Below, piece after piece: positions 16,634 through 24,344 of a stretch of 36,829 nt of DNA. This DNA comes from Enterobacter cancerogenus. Lineage in GTDB: Bacteria; Pseudomonadota; Gammaproteobacteria; Enterobacterales; Enterobacteriaceae. Location: the NCBI GenBank assembly GCA_000773965.1, contig JRUP01000023.1, forward strand, positions 1 to 36,829, written 5' to 3'. Position numbers and translations under genes: made by a program. Position 1 is the stretch's first letter, and each line of letters begins with the position of its first letter. Under the pieces are notes generated by a model. It saw only the letters and a list, made by a program, of their open reading frames with translations, was not told the origin of the DNA and ran no database searches.

Positions 16634-16832
16634 GTGAAAGTAAAGAATATGGCAGAAAGCGGATCCGGCGCAGGGGGCGGTCAGGTAATTTAAATTAGCG
16701 GTTATGCGCCTGCTTATTATTAATCAGGAAATGATAAGAGCGGGGATTATCATCAGCGGTGACGTTCAGATGCGCCACTGCGGATCTTTTCATCGCGGGA
16801 CCGTCAGCTATTTACCGGCAAAGGAAATTATT

Positions 16833-17147
16833 ATGGGCATGTTCGACACGGTCCGGTTCCCCTACAGGATGCCGGACGGCGTTACAGGCAATGACTATCA
16901 GACCTAAGACCTGGAGTGCGAATGCGGACTTTACGAGATCTCACCCGGCGGACGTCTGCTGCGCCGGGAGGATGACGGACTGAAGGATATTGAGTTTGAC
17001 GGGGTGCTGACCCTGAGCGCCGGCGACGGCTATCACCTCTGCTTTATGCAGGGGACGCTGGCGTGGATCCAGGTGCACTCGCAGGGGGACCGGCGCTGGC
17101 AGTTTGAGCCGGTGCGTTTTATCACTGACCGGGACGGCCGGAATTAA
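16833..17147 (+). pseudogene. Nonsense-interrupted small gene (MGMFDTV... protein)
   Basis: The frame begins MGMFDTVRFPYRMPDGVTGN, meets a TAA at 16905-16907, and then continues in the same frame as DLECECGLYEISPGGRLLRR to ITDRDGRN and a final TAA, 105 codons in all. Coding character is equally good on both sides of the stop, and a single base change (for example AAG to TAA needs two, CAA to TAA one) would explain it. AAGGA lies upstream of the ATG. The intact parent looks like a small soluble protein of unknown function. Confidence 0.7.
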
Positions 17148-17169
17148 GGAAGCGGAGATAAAACCAATT

Positions 17170-17889
17170 ATGCAGGCAGATGATATTGCCAGTGGTATTG
17201 CAGATGCAGTCTCGCATCCGCTGACCGTTCAGGTGATCAACCAGGGCCCGGGGATATGGGGGAATGTGGCCACCGGGCTGATCACCGCCGGCGCGGCGAT
17301 TGGAGCCGTGATGCTTACCCATAAGTTCACTCTCAGACGAGAGAAGTCTGCGTCAGAAGAAAAGCAGCAGCGGGAGCGCTATTTCATCGCCACTGAGCTG
17401 GTTTTTTTACTTGAAAGGTTCAGTGAGGGCTGCGTTCCTGTTGCATCAGATGCAGGGAAACCTGACGAACAGCAGGGGCGCTGGTATGCCGAAACTGACT
17501 TCCCGTCGTTTGATTTTACAGAGGTCAGCGGAGACTGGCGCTCCCTGCCCCAGCGTCTTATTTACCAGTTACGCGAGTTGTTTATTCAGCAGGAAGCAGC
17601 AAAGCGGATTATTCAAAGCGCCTTCGAATTTGACGATCCGATGGAGCCTACGGAAGGTTTTTTTACCCGACAGTATCAGGCGACGCGTCTAGGACTTCGC
17701 GCACTCATACTGGCTACGCGCCTTCGCAAAGTTTGTGGCATGCCGAACGCTCAGCTGCTGCGCGGCCCGAGTTCGGCGGGAGACTTATTATTGCTCCTGT
17801 GGCGCAAGCACCATCGAACTCATGTTTCCCATCTCATTCAGACAAAGCTTTTCTGGGAAAATGTTCAGAGTCAGTTAAAGGAGTCATAA
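17170..17889 (+). CDS. Membrane-anchored hypothetical protein, 239 aa
   Basis: It has a short N-terminal region, one transmembrane helix at residues ~27-47 (IWGNVATGLITAGAAIGAVM), a basic coiled stretch (HKFTLRREKSASEEKQQRER), and a cytoplasmic helical domain of about 170 residues. The ATG at 17170 follows GGAGATAAAA; the longer frame from 17104 overlaps the pseudogene before it. I do not recognise a family. It lies between the broken gene and the plasmid recombinase, all on the same strand. Confidence 0.55.
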   Translation: MQADDIASGIADAVSHPLTVQVINQGPGIWGNVATGLITAGAAIGAVMLTHKFTLRREKSASEEKQQRERYFIATELVFLLERFSEGCVPVASDAGKPDEQQGRWYAETDFPSFDFTEVSGDWRSLPQRLIYQLRELFIQQEAAKRIIQSAFEFDDPMEPTEGFFTRQYQATRLGLRALILATRLRKVCGMPNAQLLRGPSSAGDLLLLLWRKHHRTHVSHLIQTKLFWENVQSQLKES

Positions 17890-17923
17890 ACATGGCCACA
17901 GCAACACATAGAATGTCTGCGAT

Positions 17924-18697
17924 ATGACCGGCCTCATTTCCTACGGGAACACAACCCCGCCCGCACACCTGCCGGTGGCCATTGACTACCCGGCCGCGCT
18001 GGCTTTGCGCCAGATGGCCGCGCTGGTCGACGACCTGCCGAAGTACCTGCTGGCGCCGGAGGTCAGCGCCCTGCTCCACTTCATGCCAGACCTGCGCCGC
18101 AAGATGCTGTTCACCACGCTGTGGAACACCGGCGCGCGCATCAGCGAGGCGCTGGCGCTGACGAGAGGGGACTTTCTGCTGCGCCAGCAGTACCCGTTCG
18201 TGCAGCTGGCCACGCTCAAGCAGCGGGAGGATAAGGCTGAGCACCGGGCCGGACGCCGCGCCGCCGGCGTCGTGCCCCACCGCCTGGTGCCCCTTTCCGA
18301 TGCGCAGTACGTCACGCAGCTGGAGATGATGATCGCCACCCTGCGCATACCCATTGAGCGCCGGAGCGAAAAGACGGGGCGCACGGAGCGGGTGCGGCTG
18401 TGGGAGATCACCGACAGGACGGCGCGCACCTGGCTCAACGAGGCGGTGGAGGCGGCGGCGTCAGAGGGGGTGACGTTTTCCGTTCCGGTTACCCTGCACA
18501 CTTTCCGGCACAGCTACGCCATGCACATGCTTTACGCCGGCACGGCGCTCAAGGCGCTGCAGAGCCTGCTCGGGCACAAAAGCGCGAAGTCAACGGAGAT
18601 TTATACGCGGGTGTTTGCGCTAGACGTGGCGGCGAGGCACCGGGTGCAGTTTCAGATGCCGGGCAATGAGGCTGTGGCGATGCGGAGGAAAGGATGA
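17924..18697 (+). CDS. Plasmid tyrosine recombinase of the RepFIB-linked type
   Basis: A 257-residue site-specific recombinase. The catalytic residues are visible: Arg in NTGARISEALAL, HTFRHSYA (His-X-X-Arg), LLGHKS (His) and the nucleophile in IYTRVF (Tyr). Segments such as IDYPAALALRQMA, DDLPKYLLAPEVSALLH and FALDVAARHRVQFQMP are typical of the integrase next to repA in IncFI/RepFIB plasmids, which resolves multimers or drives integration. Here it is about 17 kb from repA as numbered, so the usual pairing may have been split by insertions. I did not find a clear recombination site. Confidence 0.9.
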   Translation: MTGLISYGNTTPPAHLPVAIDYPAALALRQMAALVDDLPKYLLAPEVSALLHFMPDLRRKMLFTTLWNTGARISEALALTRGDFLLRQQYPFVQLATLKQREDKAEHRAGRRAAGVVPHRLVPLSDAQYVTQLEMMIATLRIPIERRSEKTGRTERVRLWEITDRTARTWLNEAVEAAASEGVTFSVPVTLHTFRHSYAMHMLYAGTALKALQSLLGHKSAKSTEIYTRVFALDVAARHRVQFQMPGNEAVAMRRKG

Positions 18698-18769
18698 CAC
18701 TGGGTAGGGCTCGTAAATTTGTGTTTCGTTTATCTATGCCTGCATCTTAAGAACATCATTTGAATAAAA

Positions 18770-18943
18770 ACTCATATGTGTTTTTACTCAAATGAGTTTT
18801 TACAATTAATTTTTTCTTATTATCAATGACATGGAGGCGATTTGTGAGTTTATACTCATTTGTGTTTTTGAGTTAATGTGTAAAAGCTCTTTAAGCATAC
18901 GCTTTAAGTCTCTATACTCATTTACTCATAGCTTCATTTGAGT
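18770..18943. promoter_or_regulatory. parF operator/centromere-like region with ACTC/GAGT boxes
   Basis: ParG of plasmid TP228 is known to bind ACTC tetramers spaced by AT-rich 4-bp gaps. Here ACTC occurs at 18770, 18786, 18854, 18916 and 18924, and its complement GAGT at 18794, 18846, 18870 and 18940. Several pairs are exactly 8 bp apart (18786/18794, 18846/18854, 18916/18924). The last box ends 22 bp before the parF start, so this region is the likely autoregulated promoter. Confidence 0.75.
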
Positions 18944-18965
18944 TTTAACGTTGGGATTATCTAAT

Positions 18966-19586
18966 ATGAAGGTTATTTCTTTTCTGAACCCAAAAGGTGG
19001 TTCTGGTAAGACGACAGCTGTTATCAATGTCAGCACTTCTATGTCCAGAAGCGGGTACAATATTGCTGTAGTTGATACAGACCCCCAGATGAGCCTGACA
19101 AACTGGAGTAAGTCTGACAAAGCAACATTCGATGTATATACAGCTGCCTCAGAAAAAGATGTTTACGGAATCCGCAAAGATCTTGCTGAGTATGATTACG
19201 TTATCGTCGACGGTGCTGGTTCGCTTTCCGTAATCACCTCTGCTGCCGTGATGGTCAGCGATCTAGTCATAATTCCTGTTACTCCAAGTCCTTTAGATTT
19301 CTCTGCAGCTGGCAGTGTTGTTACGGTGCTTGAAGCGCAAGCATATAGCCGAAAAGTTGAAGCCCGTTTCCTGATCACTCGGAAAATCGAGCAGGCAACC
19401 ATGCTCAATGTTCTTAAAGAAAGCATTAAGGATACCGGTGTCAAATGTTTTCGCACTGCAATAACTCAGCGACAGGTGTATATAAAATCAATTCTCGATG
19501 GTGACAGTGTCTTTGAATCCAATGATGGTGCAGCAAAGGGTGAGATAGAAATCCTTACAAAAGAGATAGTTAGTAGTGTTGAGTGA
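18966..19586 (+). CDS. parF: ParF-type ParA partition ATPase
   Basis: A 206-residue Walker-type partition ATPase that polymerises on the nucleoid and moves plasmid copies apart. The deviant Walker A is KGGSGKTT at residues 10-17. VVDTDPQMSLTNW is the switch I region and YVIVDGAG is Walker B. The length and many segments agree with ParF of TP228 as I remember it. The ATG at 18966 gives the family N-terminus MKVISFLNPKGG; the upstream ATG at 18951 would add five residues and is less likely. It is more AT-rich than the recombinase before it. Its partner parG lies downstream, beyond a long repeat array. Confidence 0.95.
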   Translation: MKVISFLNPKGGSGKTTAVINVSTSMSRSGYNIAVVDTDPQMSLTNWSKSDKATFDVYTAASEKDVYGIRKDLAEYDYVIVDGAGSLSVITSAAVMVSDLVIIPVTPSPLDFSAAGSVVTVLEAQAYSRKVEARFLITRKIEQATMLNVLKESIKDTGVKCFRTAITQRQVYIKSILDGDSVFESNDGAAKGEIEILTKEIVSSVE

Positions 19587-19617
19587 TTGAGTATTTACCC
19601 AAATGAGTGTTAATTGT

Positions 19618-19661
19618 ACTCATGTACTCATGTACTCATGTACTCATGTACTCATGTACTC
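19618..19661. repeat. First ACTC-box array: six boxes, ATGT spacers
   Basis: ACTC boxes start at 19618, 19626, 19634, 19642, 19650 and 19658, strictly 8 bp apart, with ATGT as the spacer. The unit matches ParG target boxes. The open frame that runs through it is a product of the 8-bp repeat and not a gene. Confidence 0.9.
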
Positions 19662-19689
19662 ATTTGATTTGAGATTTGTATGCTCAAAT

Positions 19690-19781
19690 GTTCATATACT
19701 CATATACTCATATACTCATATACTCATATACTCATATACTCATATACTCATATACTCATATACTCATATACTCATATACTC
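19690..19781. repeat. Second ACTC-box array: eleven boxes, ATAT spacers
   Basis: One degenerate GTTC box at 19690 is followed by eleven perfect ACTC boxes from 19698 to 19778, every 8 bp, with ATAT spacers. Including the first array, 17 perfect boxes separate parF from parG. This is the densest ParG-box cluster in the window and a good candidate for the partition centromere. Confidence 0.9.
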
Positions 19782-19807
19782 AGTGAAATCTTTCCGTGGA
19801 GAGTCAC

Positions 19808-20041
19808 ATGGCGCTTGAAAAGGCTCATAGCAGCAGTAATAAGAAAATGACTTTTGGTGAAAACAGAGATCTTAAAAATGTAGTCACCACTCCAGTTGTG
19901 ACTGGAAAAGCTAAGCGTGTAAACGTCAATTTTGATGAGGAAAAGCACCAAAGATTCAAGGCTGCTTGCGCCAGAGAAGGTACTTCAATAACAGACGTAA
20001 TCAACCTCCTTGTTGATGACTGGCTGAAAAGGAACGATTAA
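19808..20041 (+). CDS. parG: ParG-type centromere-binding protein (ribbon-helix-helix)
   Basis: A 77-residue partner of ParF. The flexible N-terminal arm (MALEKAHSSSNKKMTFGENR) carries an R-containing stretch expected to stimulate ParF ATPase. The ribbon-helix-helix domain is KRVNVNFDEEKHQRFKAACA plus TSITDVINLLVDDWL; the beta strand RVNVNF contacts DNA. Length and sequence fit TP228 ParG. The ATG at 19808 follows GGAG, and the upstream ATG at 19796 lies close to the repeats and is less likely. It should bind both the ACTC array just upstream and the boxes before parF. Confidence 0.95.
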   Translation: MALEKAHSSSNKKMTFGENRDLKNVVTTPVVTGKAKRVNVNFDEEKHQRFKAACAREGTSITDVINLLVDDWLKRND

Positions 20042-20124
20042 AAGCGATCCCCTGATTAATCTACTGGCTATAAAGTTGCAAGCCATTTGAGAAGATATTG
20101 GGGGCACTGAATCTGAAGGTCACA

Positions 20125-20364
20125 ATGAACAGACTGATCAATTTAATTTTGGGATTTATGGGGCTTAGAAAGCTTGATGGAAAAGACAGAAAAAATGCTG
20201 CTGAATGGGGATTCCTGCTGAGTGCGGTATTTATCGTGCCGCTCTTCTTCATGCCGCACGCCAGTGAGTTGATAAAAATCGGCCTGCAGCTACTGTGGGG
20301 CGCCTGCGTGTCGCGTGCGGCATTTATGGCCAATGATACCTGGAAGAAAAACAGCTCACGCTGA
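20125..20364 (+). CDS. Small membrane protein, 79 aa
   Basis: The ATG at 20125 follows GAAGGT. The protein has a short hydrophobic start (MNRLINLILGFMGL), a basic linker, and one or two membrane helices (WGFLLSAVFIVPLFFM; LIKIGLQLLWGACVSRAAFM). No family recognised. It lies just downstream of parG but has its own ribosome binding site. Confidence 0.5.
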   Translation: MNRLINLILGFMGLRKLDGKDRKNAAEWGFLLSAVFIVPLFFMPHASELIKIGLQLLWGACVSRAAFMANDTWKKNSSR

Positions 20365-20390
20365 AGAATACAGCAAAAAAAAGCACAAAG

Positions 20391-20615
20391 ATGGGAATAC
20401 AGGGTCTATTGCAGCAGACGCTCGGGTATGGAGTAAACCTACATGGGTTTACTCAGTCAGCCGACATGTTAAAGGGGTGGTACTGCCGGCGTCTCCCTGC
20501 TTTTGAAGACTGGATTCGTCAACTTTCAAGTGGTGACAAGTTGCCACGCGGTAGTTATTTCAGCAATAAGAAACTAGGCAAGCCTCTGTATATTGTGAAT
20601 GAATTCTGGTATTGA
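20391..20615 (+). CDS. Doubtful small ORF, 74 aa
   Basis: The translation (MGIQGLLQQTLGYGVNLHGF, then LPAFEDWIRQLSSGDKLPRG) has a plausible protein-like composition, but there is only a weak ribosome binding site and no recognisable family. It may be a fragment of a larger gene. Confidence 0.3.
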   Translation: MGIQGLLQQTLGYGVNLHGFTQSADMLKGWYCRRLPAFEDWIRQLSSGDKLPRGSYFSNKKLGKPLYIVNEFWY

Positions 20616-20676
20616 TTTTCCTGAGAGGGCAGGGTGAAGGCAGGCATCAGCTCCAGCTTTAGCTGTCTGCGCCTGG

Positions 20677-21957
20677 CTATTTAACGTGCGCCACGGGAAT
20701 GTCACTCCAGCGCGTGGTCCATGCCGGTGACAACATCTCCCGTTTCATTTTCCATTCCGTATTAACTCCCTGACCCGCAAACCACAGATTACCCAGCCCG
20801 GACTGGTTGATACCGTCCAGCACCTTCATCAGCTGCGCGCTATTGGGCCGCGGGGCGTCCTCCTCGAACAGATTCAGCTGGCTGACGCCGCTGGGGGTGA
20901 AGTCGTCGAGCATGATGCCCGCTTTCATGTAGCGGCGTCCCTCCAGCCAGATGCGGTCCAGGCTGCGCATGGCCACCTCAATGACGTCGCGTGTGTCCTG
21001 GGTGGGCACCTTCAGGTTCTCGCCGGCGCTGTTGCCGTAAAACACCTCCCCGGGTGCGTGAGGCGAGGTGCGGATAAAAATGCCCACGCGGCGGCAAAAC
21101 TGCCGCTCTCCACGCAGCTTTTCGGACGCGCGCGTTGCATACTGGCAGAGCGCCTGCTGCATGGCCACTTTTGACGTGATGCGCTCGCCAAACGATCGTG
21201 AGCAGACGATCTGCTGCTTCGCCGGCGCAAACTCTTCCAGCGGAATGCAGGACTCGCCGTTCAGCTCCCGCACCGTGCGCTCCAGCACGACGCTGAAGTT
21301 TTTCCGGATGAGGGCAGGGTGAGCGCGCGAGAGCTGCAGAGCATTTTCAATGCCCATGATGTTCAGCTTCTTCGCGATGCGCCTGCCGACGCCCCAGATT
21401 TCTTCAACCGGTTGATTCTGCAGGAGCGTTGCGGTCCGCTTCGGGTTGCCCGTGGTCAGCGCCAGCACGCCCTTAAACTGCTTCCATTCTTTGCTCGCCC
21501 ACTGCGCGCTTTTGGCCAGCGTTTTGGTCGGACCCATGCCGACGCCCACGGTCAGACCGGTTGTGGCCAGCACGTGTGCGCGCAGGCGCCGGCCGAAATG
21601 TTCAAGGTCTTCGCAGCCATCAATGCCGGTTATGTCGAGGAACATTTCATCAATCGAATACTGCTCGACCTTTGGCGTCAACTCCTCGAGGGCCGTCATG
21701 ACCCTCTGCGACATAGAATGGTATAAGGCGTAATTTGAGCTAAATACATTTATTTTCTCAGAATAAACTTCATTTTTTATCTGGAACCATGGCGCGCCCA
21801 TTTTAATGCCCAGAAGCTTCGCGCCCGCTGAGCGGGCAATCACGCAGCCGTCGTTGTTGCTGAGCACCACCACCGGCTTACCGCGCAGGTCCGGGCGAAA
21901 CAGCGCCTCGCAGCTGGCGTAAAACGAATTCACGTCGGCCAGTCCGAACATGGGCAT
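20677..21957 (-). CDS. umuC: UmuC-like Y-family DNA polymerase, copy 2
   Basis: A 426-residue translesion polymerase. FGLADVNSFYASCE gives the first metal-binding Asp, YSIDEMFLDITG the second acidic pair, and EIWGVGRRIAKKL the thumb hairpin. SQLNLFEED near residue 375 is a canonical beta-clamp-binding QLxLF motif. It begins 2 bp after the umuD stop, with CCGGAGG overlapping the end of umuD, so the two are translationally coupled. It acts with processed UmuD and RecA in SOS mutagenesis. The start at 21957 is kept, though an ATG two codons later is also possible. Confidence 0.95.
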   Translation of the reverse strand: MPMFGLADVNSFYASCEALFRPDLRGKPVVVLSNNDGCVIARSAGAKLLGIKMGAPWFQIKNEVYSEKINVFSSNYALYHSMSQRVMTALEELTPKVEQYSIDEMFLDITGIDGCEDLEHFGRRLRAHVLATTGLTVGVGMGPTKTLAKSAQWASKEWKQFKGVLALTTGNPKRTATLLQNQPVEEIWGVGRRIAKKLNIMGIENALQLSRAHPALIRKNFSVVLERTVRELNGESCIPLEEFAPAKQQIVCSRSFGERITSKVAMQQALCQYATRASEKLRGERQFCRRVGIFIRTSPHAPGEVFYGNSAGENLKVPTQDTRDVIEVAMRSLDRIWLEGRRYMKAGIMLDDFTPSGVSQLNLFEEDAPRPNSAQLMKVLDGINQSGLGNLWFAGQGVNTEWKMKREMLSPAWTTRWSDIPVAHVK

Positions 21958-21959
21958 GG

Positions 21960-22409
21960 TTACCTCCGGCGCGCACGCGTGCTGTTGAAGAACCAGGTGA
22001 CCACGCCGAGCAGCTGCAGCTCCTCCGGGTAAATGGTGGAGTAGGCCGGATTCATGGGCAGCAGGGCGAGGCGGGGGTGCAGCTGCAGGCGTTTGACCGT
22101 GAATTCCCCGTTGACCTCCGCTATCACGACATCGCCGTGCGCTGCCTCCTCGGCCCGGTCAACCACCATAACGTCGCCGTCATACAACCCCAGTCCTTCC
22201 ATGCTGCTGCCGCTGGCGCGCACAAAGAAGGTTGAGGCGCGCCGGCGGATGCAGAGTTCGTTCAGGTCGAGCTCGGACTCGACGTAATCCTGTGCAGGGG
22301 AGGGGAATCCGGCGGCACACGGGTCTGCGAACAGCGGGACCCGTATACGCGGCGTAAAGATGGGGGGCCAGAGCAGCATCAGGCCGGGGCTGTACGCTGC
22401 CGGTTTCAC
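21960..22409 (-). CDS. umuD: UmuD, self-cleaving Pol V accessory subunit
   Basis: A 149-residue S24 peptidase. The cleavage site is CAA-GFPSPA (Ala33-Gly34). The catalytic serine is in ASGSSM (Ser69) and the lysine in GEFTVKRL (Lys106), so the dyad is intact, unlike the copy at 3266. I choose the GTG at 22409: GGGAG lies 6 nt upstream, and the longer ATG frame would run through the LexA box. The GTG overlaps the stop of a 20-codon leader ORF (GTGA), and the GGGAG sits inside a hairpin. A start at the ATG ten codons later is an alternative without a good ribosome binding site. Confidence 0.9.
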   Translation of the reverse strand: MKPAAYSPGLMLLWPPIFTPRIRVPLFADPCAAGFPSPAQDYVESELDLNELCIRRRASTFFVRASGSSMEGLGLYDGDVMVVDRAEEAAHGDVVIAEVNGEFTVKRLQLHPRLALLPMNPAYSTIYPEELQLLGVVTWFFNSTRARRR

Positions 22410-22468
22410 TGTAAACTCCCGGCAGACGTTGCGGGAGTTAGGGTGGGTGCTGTATGTAATTGGTGCAT
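22406..22468 (-). CDS. 20-aa leader peptide upstream of umuD
   Basis: The ORF MHQLHTAPTLTPATSAGSLQ has the best ribosome binding site of the operon (AGGAGG, 5 nt before the ATG) and begins 19 bp downstream of the LexA box. Its TGA (22408-22406) overlaps the umuD GTG (22409-22407). The peptide sequence itself looks unremarkable, which suggests that translating it is what matters. It is too short for ordinary gene calling, so the evidence is its site, spacing and overlap. Confidence 0.6.
   Translation of the reverse strand: MHQLHTAPTLTPATSAGSLQ
22414..22439 (-). promoter_or_regulatory. Hairpin masking the umuD ribosome binding site
   Basis: In the mRNA, AACTCCCG and CGGGAGTT form a perfect 8-bp stem with a 10-nt loop. 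The 3' arm contains GGGAG, the umuD ribosome binding site. A ribosome on the leader ORF would have to open this stem. Confidence 0.65.
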
Positions 22469-22486
22469 AAAATCCTCCTCTGATAA

Positions 22487-22506
22487 TACTGTTTATATGT
22501 ACAGTA
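22487..22506 (-). promoter_or_regulatory. LexA box of the umuDC operon
   Basis: TACTGTTTATATGTACAGTA fits the SOS operator CTGT-N8-ACAG perfectly, with the flanking TA on both sides. It lies just upstream of the leader ORF and umuD, so LexA should repress the operon until DNA damage. Confidence 0.93.
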
Positions 22507-22943
22507 TTATTGAGTGGCATTTATCTGGCAAGAGGCAGTCCGGCAGATACGTCAGGAAACGGATTTATGTGGCTGAGAGCGGAGAAAAAATATTTTCCGC
22601 CGCACACTCATCGGGCATCTATGCTGATACCGGGCCCGGGCAACGTACGGAAGCGTTTCCGGGCTGTACATCAGCAGCCTGGCTTTCCGCAGTCGGGCTC
22701 CTTTATCTTTCTTTCCTAATCCCGGCACCGGAGCGTAAGCAGTCTTTGCGGGCATCGGTGACGTGACGCTTCCTCGACACGGCTGTTCGTTCCTCGCGCA
22801 GCTGCGGTACGCCTCAGCCGTGACTGCGGCGAGCGTTGGGTTCTGGCAGTTGAATGCAGGTATTTTTTTCCGGACCCGTTGTGCAGACCGGACGGAGCGC
22901 ATTAATCTGGACGAAACCTCTTCATAACCTCCCGGGGTAATCT
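22507..22943. other. Gene-free stretch
   Basis: Several overlapping open frames on both strands lack ribosome binding sites and resemble no family. No toxin-like gene that could partner the HigA-like protein downstream is seen. Confidence 0.4.
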
Positions 22944-23216
22944 ATGGACGGCCATACCTCTCCCGCACGCTTTCTCGCTTATCTGCTGACTGAGCATGAT
23001 ATCTCCGTGACGCAGCTGTGTGATCGCAGCGGGCTGGACAGCGATATCGCCTGGGCTTTTCTGGCGGGACGACTGCCGGTGACGCAGACGCTGGCTGAGC
23101 AACTGGGGATTGTGTTTCATTCATCCGGATTCTGGCTGACCCGTCAGGCCATCTGGATGCGGGCCGAATCAGACGCTGCCGTACCGGGCGATGGCGACAG
23201 GGCGCCGCTGTGCTAA
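22944..23216 (+). CDS. Orphan HigA-like helix-turn-helix protein, 90 aa
   Basis: The layout of HigA-type antitoxin regulators is visible: SPARFLAYLLTEHDISVTQL (helices 1-2), CDRSGLDSDIAWAFLAGRLP (turn and recognition helix), TQTLAEQLGIVFHSSGFWLT (helix 4 and the family's FW-L end). HigA proteins bind their own promoter and neutralise the HigB ribonuclease. Neither flank contains a HigB-like ORF, so this is an orphan regulator or the remainder of a toxin-antitoxin pair. The C-terminus is polar and unassigned. Confidence 0.65.
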   Translation: MDGHTSPARFLAYLLTEHDISVTQLCDRSGLDSDIAWAFLAGRLPVTQTLAEQLGIVFHSSGFWLTRQAIWMRAESDAAVPGDGDRAPLC

Positions 23217-23319
23217 ATTAACCGATGCCGGTACGGGATTATCTTCTCCTTATTCACCAGGGGGTAAATAAACTGTAGCCGTGCCGGCGCCACTCATACA
23301 CTGATGTCTGACGACTCTG

Positions 23320-23992
23320 TCAGCTGCCGTTAATGCACCGGATAATGTCAGGCCCCTGATTGTGAACGTTGCCGACTTTTGTCGCTACCGGATGCCAGGT
23401 AAAGTCGGTTTCAGGCAGCACGCTGTCATGCGCAATTTCAGCAGCCCGCGCCGGTGAAGTGTCCTGACTGAGCCATTCCCGGACCGCGTCTGCCCTGAGG
23501 ACAAGAGGGCGGCGATCGTGTATGTCCACCATGCCCTGATTGCTGGCAGCGGTGACGATGACAAAACCCTCCTGCCCGTGTTCCCGATCAAAAGGCGGCT
23601 TCCCGATGGCCAAAAAAACAACGGTTCTTTGTCCCTTTGATAAATAAAATAGGGCTGTTTTTGGTCGCCGTCTTTTTTCCACTCAAACCAGCCTGATGCC
23701 GGCACAATAGCGCGGCCATGCTCCCACAAAGGCTTAAACATACGCCCTGTCGCAGCTGTTTCGCTGCGGGCGTTGATGAGCGGAGGCTTATCCCACCACT
23801 CCGGACCATAGCCCCAGTACACGGGGTCAAACTTCAGATTGCCGTCACGCTCATTAAGTAACAGGACCTTCGTGCCCGGAGACACGTTATAACGGCCGAT
23901 GGGCTCTGCATCGTAGGTTAATTCCTCCGGGCCGATGCCCAGAGCTTCGAAATATCATTTCTGCTGTTGTATTGCGCAAAACGTCCACACAT
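23320..23992 (-). pseudogene. Frameshifted SRAP (YedK/HMCES) gene, third copy
   Basis: The gene starts MCGRFAQYNSRND at 23992 and is related to the intact gene at 8209-8889 along its whole length. Two single-base losses break it. One is near 23955, after codon 13, where the frame GIGPEELTYDAEPIGRYNVS is off by one. The other is in a seven-T run on the coding strand near 23611-23617, between EPLFF and LAIGKPPF. Asn, Glu and His active-site regions (LINARSET, WFEWKK, IHDRRP) are still present. Two errors make it a pseudogene unless sequencing caused them. Confidence 0.85.
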
Positions 23993-24046
23993 AAGCACCT
24001 CCTGCTATTCAGCATAGGCGGTAAACTTTTATCCGGAGGGTTCATC

Positions 24047-24284
24047 ATGTCATATTACTCTGCATCCCGGTCGAGAAGAGCGAAACCCTATTAACGTGGA
24101 TTGAGCCGCGTCCGGAGAGCGTCTGAATCTGCCGGTGACCCCGGCAGAGGCCGGGCGCCAGCAGTCAGAAAAGTTAAGTGAGCACTTCATTGAGCGACTG
24201 GAAATCTATCGCAAAGAATCGTTGTGTTATCCGGGGAACGGCGTCCCCGTATATCAAAAGAAAGTTGATAATCAGTGTCTGTAG
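24047..24284 (+). pseudogene. Decayed holE-like gene, second copy
   Basis: The start region (ATGTCATATTAC, with GGAGGG upstream) is out of frame with the rest and meets stops. From about 24117 the frame reads ERLNLPVTPAEAGRQQSEKL, HFIERLEIYRKE and YPGNGVPVYQKK, close to the intact holE-like gene (ERLNLPVIPAEAERQQPEEQ, YFRERLQYYRNL). It is divergent from the third SRAP copy, repeating the arrangement at 8209-9190. Confidence 0.8.
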
Positions 24285-24344
24285 ACATGGCTGACAGCGC
24301 TGTGTGAATTTACGCGCAGCAGTTCGGTTTAATACTGCTTTTGG

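Noticed and set aside
18770..19781. CRISPR array
   Set aside because: The repeats are 8-bp ACTC tetramer units beside parF and parG, with no long repeat-spacer structure and no cas gene.
19603..19818. A 71-codon ORF with THILIYSY repeats
   Set aside because: It is only the translation of the 8-bp ACTC array; three repeat units make eight codons, so a periodic peptide appears automatically.
22507..22943. A HigB-type toxin gene before the HigA-like protein
   Set aside because: All open frames here lack toxin motifs and ribosome binding sites.
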